From contig OZ024936.1 of the NCBI GenBank assembly GCA_964017235.1, forward strand, positions 38,028,040 through 38,092,039: a stretch of 64,000 bases of DNA, written 5' to 3'. The notes under the pieces were generated by a model that saw nothing but the letters and a program-made list of their open reading frames with translations, ran no database searches and was not told the origin of the DNA. This document shows, one piece after another, positions 11,341 through 22,699 of the stretch. Position 1 is the stretch's first letter. Every line of letters starts with the position of its first letter. The DNA comes from Sabellastarte sp. h YS-2021 (lineage: Eukaryota > Annelida > Polychaeta > Sabellida > Sabellidae). Position numbers and translations under genes: made by a program.

Positions 11341-11872
11341 CATGGTAAACTATGACAAGGCCATATTTTAATTGACGGATTCATATCAAATGCCCCTGAT
11401 GTGGCAATAATGTTAAAAGACCATTTTCAATATAAAATGCTGGATAGCTACTGTGATAACATAATAATATTTATTGATCTAAAATTAGAAAATGTAACTT
11501 TAAAAATCAATTATATGTATGGACCTAACATAGATTTACCATGGTTCTATGAAAATTTAAATAATATTGTGCAGAATAGTGAATTTGATTAGCTATCATA
11601 TGTTGGGATTTTAATCTGGTCTTAAAAACTAATATGGATTGCTACAGCTATAAATCAAGCAATCCATATACTTGCTTATCAGAGCAGAACTTGAAAAACA
11701 CCTGCCTTTTTCACATGTCCACCAGGTGTTACAATTGGCGTCATAAAACTCTGATCAAGCAGGCTAGGCTAGACTACTTATTATGTTCCGATAGCCTCTG
11801 TGATCATATAAAGAGCAGTACTAAAAAACCAGGATGTAGATCGGATCATTTGATGATTAATATTACTAAATA
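11341..11872 (+). pseudogene. Tx1/L1-like endonuclease remnant
   Basis: Open pieces at 11,401-11,592 and 11,634-11,873 match the second half of an apurinic-type LINE endonuclease. VTLKINYMYGPN corresponds to the LVNLYAPN strand, and NWRHKTLIKQARLDYLL with GCRSDHLMI corresponds to the C-terminal RxDY and SDH catalytic boxes. The D-x-N box between them (GDFN in the family) reads as VGILIW near 11,602-11,620 in another frame. This enzyme nicks the target for priming. The copy is inactive. Confidence 0.65.
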
Positions 11873-12099
11873 ATATTATGCAACATTAGGGGAAGTAGGG
11901 GAACCTAGAAATTGAATTCTTCTCTTTCAGAAAATAAAGACTACTTAATCATGGTGAATAGCCTGATTGACTCAGAAAAGTTGAACTATGCCGCATTAGT
12001 ATATAACCCAGTTAATATCAATCAGATTATGCATCTTGAACCTCTTATCACAATTGCCGACTATATATTTCTGGAAGTGCTTGAAGCTACATGCAATGC

Positions 12100-12620
12100 A
12101 TCAAATATAAACCAATTAATCAATAAGAAAATACATAGATAAAACCATCAAATGGCTTAAAAAATCAGATGGTCCAGATTTTGGAACAAGTTAAAGTGTG
12201 TTTTTTTTATTTTGAAAGCATATCAATGGTCCAATAACAAATGTGAAATGTCCATATCATTAAGACAATATATGATTACTTGTATCCCAAAAGGCAATAA
12301 GCCCAGGGTATTTCTTTAAAAACTCAAGGCCTATTTCACTCTGATCCAGTGTTTACAAAATTTTGTCATCAGTAATAGCTAATAGACTCAAAGGCGTTTT
12401 GGACAAATTGGTTTCTAGAACACAAACAGGATTCATAAGAAGCAGATATATTAGGGAGAACATTCATTTGATATATGGCCTGCTTCACTACACAGAAGAA
12501 AAAAAATATTTCAGGCTTAGTATTGCCTGTCAATTTTGAAAAAAGCATTTGATTCAGTTTCCAAATTATAGATTTTTTTTAAATTTCAGTAACTCACTTT
12601 AAAAAATGGATCAACCACTT
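12100..12620 (+). pseudogene. Tx1/L1-like reverse transcriptase fragment
   Basis: One frame at 12,350-12,490 reads VYKILSSVIANRLKGVLD, then TQTGFIRSRYIRENIHLIY, the RT fingers pattern of the L1/Tx1 group (YKI-S-VIANRLK, Q-GF--GR-I-ENI). A following piece near 12,530-12,560 fits the catalytic DFEKAFDSV box (NFEKSI and FDSVSK in split frames). The YxDD box was not found, probably lost at the minisatellite. Confidence 0.65.
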
Positions 12621-12889
12621 TAACACTGACACAGTGGCTTCAGTCTGCCAATGTGAATTCCTATCAAAACCTATCAAAACCACTATCAAAAGGAGATGTA
12701 GGCAGGGATAAACAATTTCCCAATACCTCTTAATTTGGGTGTCCAAATCTAATACCTCATGGTATTGAATGATAAAAAGATAAAATGCATCATGATTAGC
12801 TAAAAAGAAATAAAGATAACAGTTTGGTGACGATACTACAATTATACCAAATGAAACTGAAGACTCCCTTCAAGCTGCCTTCAATATAC

Positions 12890-13985
12890 TTGAAATTTTT
12901 AGGCGGGTTGGTTAGATTGATGTGTCCGACGTCCGTCTGTCCATCTGTCTGTCCGTCCACATTTTTGTTTCTGGACTCTAACTCGAAAACGGTTTATCCA
13001 ATCAAATTCAAACTTGACAGGGAGATAGATCACCATCACAGCTAGGTTCCTTTCGAAATTGGTGTAATTCCGTCCGTTCATTTGTCCATTTCTTGTCCAT
13101 TTGCCCGTCAAAATTTCTGTTTCCGGACTCTAACTCGAAAACAGTTTGTCAAATCGAATTCAAACTTGACAGGGAGATAGATCACCATCATAGCTAGGTT
13201 CCTTTTGAAATTGGTGTAATTCCGTTTGTTTGTTTCTGTCCGTTTGTCTGTACGTCAACATTTCTGTTTCCAGACTCTAACTCGAAAACGATGTGTCCAA
13301 TCAAATTTAAACTTGACAGGGAGATAGATCATCATCACAGCTAGGTTCCTTTCGAAATTGGTGTAATTCTGTCTGTTCGTTTGTCTGTTTGTCTGTCAAA
13401 ATTTCCGTTTACGGACTCTAACTCAAAAATGGTTAGTCCAATCGAATTCAAACTTGACAGAGAGATAGATCACCATCACAGCTAGATTCCTTTCGAAATT
13501 GGTGTAATTCTGTCCATTTCTTGTCCATTTGACCGTCAAAATTTCCGTTTCCGGACTCTAACTTGAAAACGGTTTGTCAAATCAAAATTTAAACTTGACA
13601 GGGAGATAGAGCACCATCATAGCTAGGTTCCTTTCGAAATTGGTATAATTCTGTCTGTTCGTTGGTCTGTTTTTTTGTCCGTTTGTCTGTCCGTCAACAT
13701 TTCTGTTTCCGGACTCTAACTCGAAAATGCTGTGTCCAATCAAATTCAGGGATTCTTGACAGGGCCTAGGGAGATAGATCACCATCATAGCTAGGCTACT
13801 TTCGAAATTGGTGTAATTCCATCCGTTCGTTTGTCCGTCAACATTTCTGTTTCCGGACTCTAACTCGAAAACGCTTTGTCCAATTGAATTCAAACTTGAC
13901 AGGGAGATACATCACCATCATAGCTAAGTTGCTTTCGAAATTGGTGTAATTCCATCCTGTCGTTTGTCCGTTTATTGCATAGATA
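12890..13985. repeat. Minisatellite of about 140-150 bp units
   Basis: Seven or so units share GACTCTAACTCGAAAAC (near 12,973, 13,126, 13,271, 13,412, 13,554, 13,712 and 13,857), CAAACTTGACAGGGAGATAG and TTTCGAAATTGGTGTAATTC. A TGTCCGT-rich stretch of variable length separates them. The array interrupts the Tx1-like LINE. It makes false open frames on both strands. Confidence 0.9.
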
Positions 13986-13989
13986 CAAT

Positions 13990-14150
13990 TATGTAACCTA
14001 GGTTACAAGTTTTACATTTCTTAGCACGTCTAACACATTCACCTTAACTGGGTGACCTAACATTTCTTTCCTTGTTTCTAAATGTAATTACAGCAGTCAC
14101 TAAGCTTAGTGCTGCCTCTGCAACCCACCTTTTGGGGCATCTTTGACCCT
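13990..14150. other. Short unassigned stretch after minisatellite
   Basis: Contains ATTGCATAGATACAATTATG and CTAGGTTACAAG-like text. No coding pattern was seen. Confidence 0.3.
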
Positions 14151-14159
14151 CTTGTTGGA

Positions 14160-15202
14160 AATATTTCTAGATTAAGGTTAACACTGAGAAAACTCAAATA
14201 ATCTTGATTGGGCAAATGGAGTTAAGAATAAATTAAAGTAAATAAGGAATTACACTGAGGTAGTGATTGCTTTTCCCTTCTCAGTGTAAAGTTTTCAGTG
14301 ATCTTGCGACAAATCCCAAGCCTAAGCTATGAACCGGCATTTAATAAAATAAGATTATCACTCAATCAATGGGAAAGGCATTTCTTGACCTCTTTCGGAT
14401 AGCAGTCCTAAAATTCCTTAAAATGTCAAAGCTCAAGTATTATCTATCCAAGATCGAAGTGAAAACCTTGTAAAAACTCTGGTGCAACTATTCTTTAAAT
14501 TTATATGGAATAATAATCCGGATAAAGTAAGAAGAAATACTCTGATTGGATTATAAATTTGGTGGTTTAAGAATGTTTGAGTTAGGTGCACAGATATCTG
14601 CACTAAAACCGAGATAGTTAAGAAGGCTAATTCAAAACAAAAAATCAGATTACTTTGATTTTTGTATGTACAATATAAAATCATTGGGAAAGCTGGTGCA
14701 TATGAGACCCCACTGGTGCAAAACTGTTAGAAATAAGACTTAAGATAAATTTTGGAGAGACATTTTTGAAAATTGGTACACGGCACTCCTTTCTAAATTG
14801 ATTAGTTTGCAGTAACAAAACCTTAACTGTCCCCTATGGTATAATCCCAAAATTTCCAAAGAAATCCTCTTCCTGCCAAATTGGTATAGAGTAGGAATTA
14901 TCTAGCCAGCTGATTTGTATAGCAGTGAGGGTAATCCATTCACATTTGAAGAAGTTAAGAACACTTTGCTAAAATTTTAACTTCCTTGACTTTTATAGAG
15001 TATGGTTAGGCATGGAAAAATACAGGGACATAAATTATACTGGACCACAGACTTTATTATCAGAGAAAACAATTTGGCCAGCCACTTTATCATTTATCAT
15101 ATAAATCTAAAAAAAGGTTGTAAAGACTTCTATGATGTTTTCACAATACAGGATACCTCAAATGGCTTAGTACACATGAAAACCTGGGAAATTGCAAATT
15201 AA
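14160..15202 (+). pseudogene. Tx1-like LINE C-terminal domain remnant
   Basis: Scattered + strand codons read VNTEKTQIILIG near 14,178-14,215 (post-palm segment), IDPLPW-like and YGIIIRIK text near 14,500. At 15,098-15,195 comes NLKKGCKDFYDVFTIQDTSN followed by TWEIAN, a pattern typical of the C-terminal region of Tx1/L1 ORF2. Many stops are present. The last codons overlap the outermost part of an imperfect inverted repeat described below. Confidence 0.5.
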
Positions 15203-15225
15203 AAATGTAAATTAAATTTTTACAA

Positions 15226-15490
15226 GTTAATACCCTATCCAATGGACAATTGCTTTACCGGTCAGCGCGACCGGTCCTGCCAAACGTAATAAAAATATGT
15301 TGTGTATAAACTACCGGCAGGACCGGTCACGGAGTGTACATTCACTAGGTGGTGCATTGTACTTTTTTCCTGTCTAAACATCATGACGTCATGGCATCTT
15401 TTTTGTTGTCTAGTCCTATTAAAACCCCTAGTAAGCTGATAGCAGGGCCGGATGGGTGGGCCTTGCCTGTCCATTGGATAGGGTATTAAC
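15226..15490. mobile_element. 265-bp unit with perfect 23-bp terminal inverted repeats
   Basis: Positions 15,226-15,248 (beginning GTTAATACCCTATCC) and 15,468-15,490 (ending GGATAGGGTATTAAC) are perfect inverted repeats of 23 bp. Weaker inverted similarity extends outward for about 35 bp on each side (AAATTGCAAATT left, AATTTGCAATTT right). The interior to about 15,410 aligns on the + strand with the 5' leader of DIRS family C at 62,066-62,250 (shared: CTATCCAATGGACAA, GCCAAACGT, TTCCTGTCTA, GTCATGGCATCTTTTT-like). It is therefore a miniature derivative or terminal repeat of that family. Confidence 0.75.
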
Positions 15491-15526
15491 TTTAAAAAAT
15501 TAAATTATTAAATTTGCAATTTTTTT

Positions 15527-16240
15527 GCGTTAATACATCCTATCCAATGGGGACTCAAGTGAACTCATAAAAAAAACAAAATGAGAAGGCCCGGTTTCAC
15601 CTAGGGTCAGGGAACCCTATAAGGTCATGGTCGGTTACCAGTTACCTGGAAGTATACCGATGTTGCCCCCCCCCCTCAGACCTGCTCTGAGAAAGGGAAG
15701 AGAGGGCTGAGTTCAGTCCCATAAGAAATAAATTTTCCAAAGGAAGCAAGTCAGTTTTTTAAACTTGTATATTATATACAAGGTATCTACAATATGTACA
15801 TATTTACATATTTACAAATCTCATTTTTGGGATTGGTGGTGCACCTGTTGGGCAGCCACTACTGGTCCCAAATGGAAAAGCTCAGAGTCCGCCTAAGTCA
15901 CATCCTTCAAATAGAACTGTGTGAAGGTGTTATGTGATTTCCATTTGCAGGCTGACAAAATCTGCTCTAAGGAGAACCCTAACTGGAAGGCCTTAGAAGC
16001 AGCAAAGGCCCTGACATCATGGGCTTTAACCTGATGGAAAGTGAGGGCCTCCTGGTCAGAGAGCTCATAGCATAGGATCACAGCCTGCTTGATCCAGGAG
16101 AAGACAGTGACAGGTGAGATGTCCTTGTCAAAACCTTTCTTGAAGGAGACAAAGATCAACTCCTTGTTCTGCCTAAGATCTGAGGTCCTGTCCAAGTAAT
16201 AATGCAGCAACTTTAAAGATGCCTAGAATTGCACAATATT
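15527..16240 (-). mobile_element. 3' end of DIRS family C element (minus)
   Basis: On the minus strand a recombinase C-terminus is followed by a short 3' tail ending at CCATTGGATAGGATG (plus strand GTTAATACATCCTATCC, 15,530-15,546). The same terminal motif begins the + strand family C copy at 62,066. The element is cut at about 16,240, where a tandem array begins, so RT and RNase H are missing. A run of C residues at 15,666-15,677 lies in the tail. Confidence 0.75.
15893..16210 (-). pseudogene. DIRS family C tyrosine recombinase, C-terminal part
   Basis: The 105-residue frame holds the catalytic end of a DIRS recombinase: VKAHDVRAFA (H-x-x-R box), SLEQILSACKWKSHNTF (the Lys/Trp-His region) and FTQFYLKDV (Tyr nucleophile). 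Upstream LFVSF-like text (ELIFVSFKKGFDKDISP) matches the approach to the active site. The in-frame TAG at 15,893 falls early: the same frame continues to about 15,810 (ADSELFHLGPVVAAQQV), which is the normal end of this family. The copy is therefore 5'-truncated and carries a premature stop. Identification is strong because all three boxes are intact. Confidence 0.85.
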
Positions 16241-16790
16241 TGAAATACTGTTCAAAACTTACCATACTTAAAGTGAATATAATTCTGTTATTACTGGGAG
16301 TTTAAGGTTACCTTATTGTATGGCGCTTGCCTATAGCCAGTTTCATGTACACGCAAAATTTGAAAGAAATTTCTGAAGTTATTTTCAGTATACTCCAGGG
16401 AGAAAGAAAAAACGTAAACTGGACATAAGTTTTTTAAATGTGGGAGTTTAAGGTCACCTTAAAATAGGACACACCTTCAAAACTAGTTACAACCACATAC
16501 CAAATTTGAATTGAATCCATCAAACCATTTTGGAGATACTGTCCAGAAACATAATAATTTAGATTGAGTTTAAGTATCTTACTAGTGGGAGTTTAAGGTC
16601 ACCAAACTACACAGCACACCCTCAGGACCAGTTGCATCCACATGCCAAATTTGAATTAAATCATTTTTGAGATACTGTCCGGAATACGAAGTGTGACGAC
16701 AACGACGCCCGAGCCACAAAATTGGATGATGAAGCAATACCTATATGCCACGCAGCATAAATGCTGGTGACACAATAACTATTGCATATA
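16241..16790. repeat. Three-unit tandem array, about 147-bp period, with unique tail
   Basis: GGGAGTTTAAGGT starts units near 16,298, 16,442 and 16,593. Each unit has CCAAATTTGAATT and GGAGATACTGTCC. The tail (16,680-16,790) contains GTGTGACGACAACGACGCCC. It abuts the broken recombinase on the left and the 155-bp array on the right. Confidence 0.75.
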
Positions 16791-16794
16791 CAAA

Positions 16795-18665
16795 ATTTTG
16801 CATAAATATGTTATTCAGCTACTTTTAGGTCAGATATAACATAGTGAAATTACAGACCTGTAGCTCATTGCATAGCTGAGTAATAGCTACTTTGAGGTTC
16901 TCACTGTTGAGTAAATCAGTTATAACTTAAAAACTTTTCCATTTACAGAATTTTGTATTAATGTTATTCAGGTACTCTTGGGTCGGCTATAACATAGTGA
17001 AACTGCAGACCTGTAACATCATTGCATACCTGAGCAATAGCTACTTTAAGGTTATCACTGTTGAGCAAATCAGTTGTAAAGTGAAAACTATTGCATTTAG
17101 AGTATTTTGTTTAAATATGTTATACAGCTACTTTTGGGTCAGCTATAACATAGTAAAATTGCAGGCCTGTAGGTCATTGCATTGCTGAGCAATACCTACT
17201 GTCAGGTTCTCACTGTTGAGTAAATCAGTTGTAACTTGAAAACTGTTGCATTTACAGTAGTTTCTTTAAATATATTATTTACCTACTTTTCAGTCCTCTA
17301 TAACAGTGAAATATCAGACCTGTGTAGCTCATTGTATAGCTGAGTAATAGCTACTTGGAGGTTATCACTGTTGATTAAATCAGTTATAACTTGAAAACTA
17401 TTGCATTTAGAGTATTTTGTTGAACTATGTTATTTACCTACTTTTGGGTCTGCTCTGACACAGTGAAATTGAAGACCTGTAACTCATTGCATAGCTGAGC
17501 AATAGGTACTATCGGGTTATCACTGTTGATTAAATCAGTTATAACTTGAAAACTATTGCATTTAGAGTATTTTGTTGAACTATGTTATTTACCTACTTTT
17601 GGGTCTGCTCTGACACAGTGAAATTGAAGACCTGTAACTCATTGCATAGCTGAGCAATAGGTACTATCGGGTTCTCAGTGTTGAGTAAATCAGTTGTAAC
17701 TTGAAAACTATTACGTTTACAGTAATTTCTTTAAATATATTATTTACCTACATTTCAGTCCTCTGTAACATAATGAAATATCAGACCTGTAGCTCATTGC
17801 TTAGCTGAGTAATAGCTACTTTGAGGTTATCACTGTTGAGTAAATCAGTTGTAACTTGAAAACTATTACATTTACAGTAATTTCTTTAAATAAGTTATTC
17901 ACATACTTTGAGTCAGTTATAACTTAGTAAAATTGCAGACCTGTACCTCATTGCATAGATGAACAATAGCTATTTTCAGGTTCTCACTGTTGAGTAAAGC
18001 AGTTGTAACTTGAAAAATATTACATTTACAGTATTTTGTTTAAATATGTTATTCACCTACTTTTCAGTTAGCTGTAACATAGTGCAATTGCACACCTGTA
18101 CCTCATTGTATTCTTGAGTAATAGCTACTTTGAGGTTATTATTGTTGAGTAAATCAATTGTATATTGAAAACTATTGCGTTTAGAGTATTTTGTATAATA
18201 TGTTATTCAGCTACTTTTCGGTCAGCTATACCATAGTGAAATTGTAGACCTGTAGCTCATGGCATAGCTGAGCAATAGCTACTTTGAGGTTCTCGCTGTT
18301 GAATAAATCAGTTGTAACTTTAAAACTATTGCATTTACAGTTATTTCTTTAAATGTGTTATTCACCTACTTTAGAGTCCTCTATAACATAACGAAATTGC
18401 AGACCTGTAACATCATTGCATAGCTGAGCAATAGCTACTTTGAGGTTATTATTGTTGAGTAAATCTGTTGTAAAGTGAAAACTATTGCATTTAGAGGATT
18501 TTGTTTAAATATGTTATTCAGCTACTTTTGGGTCAGCTATAACATAATAATGCAGGCCTGTAGGTCATTGCATAGCTGAGTAATAGCTACTTTCAGGTTG
18601 TCACTATTGAGTAAATCAGTTGAAACTTGAAAACTATTACATTTACAATATTTTGTTTGAATATG
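16795..18665. repeat. Satellite array A, 155-bp period, about 12 units
   Basis: Units are marked by a GTTATTCAGCTACTTTTGGG-type start near 16,809, 16,963, 17,119, 17,273, 17,427, 17,585, 17,741, 17,897, 18,050, 18,201, 18,357, 18,511 and 18,665. CATTGCATAGCTGAGCAATA and AACTTGAAAACTATT are also shared. Units 17,361-17,515 and 17,516-17,670 look identical over 155 bp. The same unit forms a short array at 59,868-60,290. Open frames inside it are by-products. Confidence 0.92.
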
Positions 18666-18824
18666 TTTTCTACCTACTTTTTACTCCTTAATAGTTAACT
18701 TGGTACTTTACTTCTGAGTATCATTTGCAGAGCACAGCTTTTGTGTCCTTTCCTTCTTTCACTTCTAATCTGAAACTCAAAGCACACAGTCAGCTGACAC
18801 AGAGCCCATTCATGGGCACTGATT
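18666..18824 (+). repeat. Tail of satellite-A element, shared with 61.51-61.8 kb
   Basis: After the last unit, unique text aligns with 61,535-61,780: ATCATTTGCAGAGCACA against ACCATTTGCAGGGCACA, and CAGTCAGCTGACACAG identical. The match ends at about 18,824, where the LINE begins, so the LINE appears to have entered the tail. Confidence 0.7.
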
Positions 18825-18827
18825 GCT

Positions 18828-19681
18828 TGTTTAAGGATTGTACTGAGGGTGCGAGTAAAGCAACATCATCAGCGTATCCACCAGCTCCCATAAATGAATT
18901 ACCAATATGACATCCAAAACCTGACAACCTCAACTGACTGAACAGAGAATCTATGTATATAGTAAATAATACGGGAGATAAAATGTCACCCTGTTTTACA
19001 CCATTTGAAATTGAGACAAGCCAAAAGCTTTTTCCACCCCATCTAACAGAAACGGATTGTCGAGTATATAAACAGTACAGAAGTCTACAAATAAGGGGAC
19101 AAAGGTCACATAGCAATTTAAACAATGTCACATAGCTCTACTAGCATCAAGAAACAATACATATACATCACTGTTTTTGTTTCTATAATATTTTATTATT
19201 TCATTCATGACCAAAGTACACTGTATAGTTGAGTGATTTTGCTTGAAGCCAAATTGTAAATCATAGCTGTTTAGAATTTCAGCATTTTGTTTCAAAATTA
19301 GTAAATCCAAAACTTTAGCAACAATGTTACCAGGAGCAATACCTCTGTAATTTTTGGAGTTATTTAGAGATTTCTTTTATTTTTAGGTATTGGAATTATC
19401 ACAGACTTGAAGAACTCATCAGGATAAATGCCATGTACCACCATGCTATTAAATAATAACATTAAATGAACTTTCAATTTGTCACTCCCATGCAAAATGG
19501 GATATGAGTAAAATTCACCATCACTGTTAATTTTGTGTTCTTTCAAACAAGATATGGCCTCTTTTAACTCTTTAAATTCATATTTATGCTTACTGTAATA
19601 CTTCTCTTTACAACAAACATCCTGAATATTTTTATCTGAAACATTTGCTACATTTTGTAGCTGTTCAGCATTATAAGACAC
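18828..19681 (-). pseudogene. LINE reverse transcriptase, truncated and frame-broken
   Basis: Pieces at 19,681-19,364, 19,310-19,128 and 19,131-18,790 form one RT. The first has the pre-RT helix and NSMVVHGIYPDEFFKSVIIPIPK. The second has LQFGFKQNHSTIQC and VLFLDASRA (the catalytic Asp box). The third has SNGVKQGDILSPVLFTIYID and GYADDVALLAP, with YADD at 18,864-18,875 (plus coordinates). The sequence ends about ten codons after YADD, so thumb and C-terminal domain are missing. The two frame changes fall near 19,340 and 19,130. Confidence 0.85.
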
Positions 19682-19739
19682 AATTATAAAGTTGTATTTA
19701 GAAGCTAACAGTTCACTGATACTTTGCTCATCATTACAA

Positions 19740-20990
19740 CTGTCAATACAATTAGGTAAAACAGCCTTTCCCTTTTTAACCTTTTTTATAGCAGACTAGA
19801 AATTCCAAGATTTATTTGCAATTAGAATATTGGCCATTTTGTTTGCTACAACTGATTCTCTTTCCCTGTTAATAAACTTGATTGCCTTATGATATTCAGC
19901 TCTTGTGGGTCAGCTAATATCGACTATTAATCCCTCCCCAGGACACCCATTGAATTTCCAAATGGAATACCATGACAGACCTTTTTCTTTAAACTCTTTT
20001 ACACATAAACACCACCTTGCTGTGTTATTACTGTTTTTACTTTTATTCACACCATTCGAACATTTCACAAAAGCAGCCTCTCCTGCTGTTATACATGCAG
20101 AAACAATAGAATTATAAAATGTTTGGGGTTCACTCTTATGCACAAGGTTGCTACATATAAGATTTGAACAGTTTAGGGCCCTATGAAGTAGAAAAATGTC
20201 CTCTAAATAGCAGTCTAATTTAAGTTTGTAACTGTGTATATCATTGTCAGTAACTCTCTTCCAATTTATACGTATGTTAATTCTGCCTGACAAGCTGTAG
20301 GACGTACTTAAGGTAACACCCAGCTGTAGATATGATCTGACAGATTTTCAATATTATTATCAGTGTCAAAATATTTTCACTAAGAAGAAAATGCTCAATT
20401 AAGGACTTTTTACCATCAATTTTACTTTCAAAAGTATACTGGACATTAGCCTTATAATGAAATAGACCACATTTTAAGGTTTCATTTGACATAAAATCCT
20501 TTACTATGTGTAGGTTCTTACTTTTTCGCTCAAAGGAGGTGTTAAAATCATCACCAATGACAATAGCATCATACTGTGAACAATTAAGAAGAGCATTTAA
20601 CTTATGAATAGTATCTTTGAATTCGTCTAGAGGACTTGCAGACTTTGTTGGCATATATACACTACATATTCAGAGGAAAAGATTATTAAGTACTAAATTT
20701 ATGGCACAAATTCTACTACAGTCTGTTTGAATTGGTATAACTGCACCTTGGATGTTATTCCATATTACAGCACAGCCTCCAAATAGGAGCCCCATTAATA
20801 GTTCACTACAAGTCATTGCAGATACACAGTGACTGTAACAGTCTGGAATACTTGTATTGTACACATGAAACTGTTGTGGCAGAAGTCAGTGTTCTTGAAC
20901 TAATAATATGTCATACTTTCCAAACAATGTCTTGATATAATCCAAACATCCTGCACCAGATCCATGGCTGTTATATGTAACAATTTATAG
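19740..20990 (-). pseudogene. LINE endonuclease and linker, broken
   Basis: Endonuclease pieces: near 20,985-20,900 a start resembling YNCHGLGQD, 20,864-20,670 with LLFGGCAVIW (GRPFGG-type strand), and 20,654-20,277 with AIVIGDDFNTSF (the D-x-N catalytic box). The linker at 20,293-19,910 carries INWKRVTDNDIHSYK. Several frame changes and stops are present. The enzyme would nick target DNA for priming. Confidence 0.65.
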
Positions 20991-20999
20991 TTTTGAATT

Positions 21000-21984
21000 C
21001 ATTCTCTTGGACTGTTGTGCTGTGATTGGAATTCTTTCTTGCTCAATATAGACTTCTGGATACCAATGCCTTCAGGCCATAACAATGGTTGGAAAAGCTT
21101 ATCAAAGTCCAACACTGGCATTGTGAGTTTGAAGGACTGGTATTTTGGATCAGGATTTGAAATACACCGCTCCTGCAAAACTTCTCACATTACTGACTAT
21201 ATGCTGAACATTCTGTTCCAACTCAAGGTTTTTGCATATCCTTTCATCTAGATTTTTTGTAGATGTTGTATTTTAAATTCAAGCCTATTTAGTCTGTCAT
21301 ATCATGATATATTGTTGAGCTCTTCTGTGTGTGACCTGGGGATAAGACCAAGTGAAGAGGAGCCTATCACCGTTACAGGTAACTTGTTGCATTTATCCAA
21401 CTTTACAACTGCATTTAAAATATCCACAGTGTGAGCCTCTAGTTCAGTTCAACTTGATGTGTTTTTTCTCCCAGTTTTCTCACCTACAACATTGACACCA
21501 CAGTGTTCCCAAAGTTCATGTTTTTGCCTCCACAATCTGTTGCAGTGAAAAATGGCCCATCACAGTCAATTTTATAGATTCAAAAGAACCACTCTGAAAG
21601 GCATATATAACATATGGTATTAATGGTTGTGACAAAAAGACTTGTTTATTTTTGTTTTTCATGGTATTTCTCATCTTCACCAGGATAGTATCCTCATCAT
21701 CACTGACTTGTCACAGCCACTTACATCAGATGTAATTTCATGGTGAACAGCTGATTGATTATGTAATTCTTTGTGGACTTGACCTTCAATTCTGCTGCCA
21801 CTTTTTGCCTTCTTTTGTTTCTTTGCTTCCTCAGTTAAAGATTCACTAATATGTGCCCCATTCAATTCTCCCCTAATACTTTCACAATGTGGACATAGGT
21901 CCAATTATGCAAATCTAAACTTGACTTCCTTTCCCCTTGCCTTGTAAGGGCAAGGTGTATCAGGCAGACCTTTACAAACTGGCA
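21000..21984 (-). pseudogene. LINE ORF1-like Cys-rich protein remnant
   Basis: An ATG at 21,984 (minus) opens MPVCKGLPDTPCPYK, with a stop at about 21,907, and the same frame continues LDLCPHCESIRGELNG to 21,677. Spaced Cys/His residues suggest a zinc finger. A Lys-rich stretch (EEAKKQKKAKSG) follows. The function is not recognised with certainty; position directly 5' of the endonuclease suggests ORF1 of the same LINE. Confidence 0.45.
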
Positions 21985-21990
21985 TGTTTA

Positions 21991-22695
21991 ATTAATCATA
22001 AAAAACTATAATACATTTCAACCTGTCACCAATGAATTGTCCATTCTTGTTCTATGTTCCCCCTGTACATAATTTCACACAATGTTTCAATTAATTGGTT
22101 AATTAATTTCCTGGTAATAAGAGCTGTCAAAATACTGATGTGTAGCCAAAACGTTTGAATTTTTTGACTGATATGCCAAAATAAATCCTCTTAATGTTCA
22201 CTTACAATATTTGAAATCAAAATTTTCACAATATATCCAGAATATATTTAGATTGACTGTTATCCAAAAATCATCCACTATAACAGTCAGTTACCAAGAA
22301 GAAAATCAAAATTTGTGCACTGCAGAAAAAGTGTGTCTCTCCTCATTCCCTTACTTTGTGTTATATACCTTAAGTGTGGAAAAAAATTTTCTGCATGCTT
22401 AAATTTGACCTTTGATCTTTATCAAAGTCAACAATCAAAAAATAGCTTTTTGGGTACACCCACCCTTCATTGCCATTCTGCAAAATGTACAGATGACAGA
22501 GGCTTGAAATTTCATACACACATTTATACTGTGTATTTATAAAAGGTAAACCGATTAGATTTTGGGAGCGATTCGATGAAAATTCACAAATTTATGAGCG
22601 ATTTTCTCACAGATACCAACCAGAAAACTTCAAATTCCTGTGAAGCCCACTATTATCTACTAGTATTGCATTTAGAACCATAAAATGTCTTGGGA
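21991..22695. other. No recognised feature
   Basis: AT-rich DNA with only short frames. No motif, terminal repeat or tandem structure was noticed before the array at 22.7 kb. Confidence 0.4.
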
Positions 22696-22699
22696 GGTA

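Larger units (their letters stand above)
11341..15202 (+). mobile_element. Decayed Tx1/L1-like LINE, split by a minisatellite
   Basis: In order on the + strand: an L1-type endonuclease end, RT pieces and a C-terminal domain, with a 1.1-kb tandem array (12.9-13.98 kb) inserted between RT and C-terminus. Frames are heavily broken. The Tx1/L1 assignment rests on the RLDYLL...GCRSDHL endonuclease end, the IANRLK...QTGFI...RENI RT segment and the KKGCKDFYDVF C-terminal segment. Both ends of the element are uncertain. Confidence 0.65.
18825..21990 (-). mobile_element. Decayed LINE with ORF1, endonuclease and RT (minus)
   Basis: On the minus strand, in order: a Cys-rich ORF1 start (about 21,984), endonuclease (about 20,990-20,300), linker, and RT up to just past YADD (18,825). 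The 3' end is cut within RT at the junction with the satellite tail. Frames are broken throughout. The clade is not certain; the RT wording (FKQNHSTIQC, NGVKQGDILSP, GYADDVALLAP) fits a CR1/Jockey-superfamily LINE. Confidence 0.75.

Noticed and set aside
16795-18665. Regular repeats resembling a CRISPR array
   Set aside because: The whole 155-bp unit is conserved with no short repeat plus unique spacer pattern, and the setting is eukaryotic. It is a satellite.
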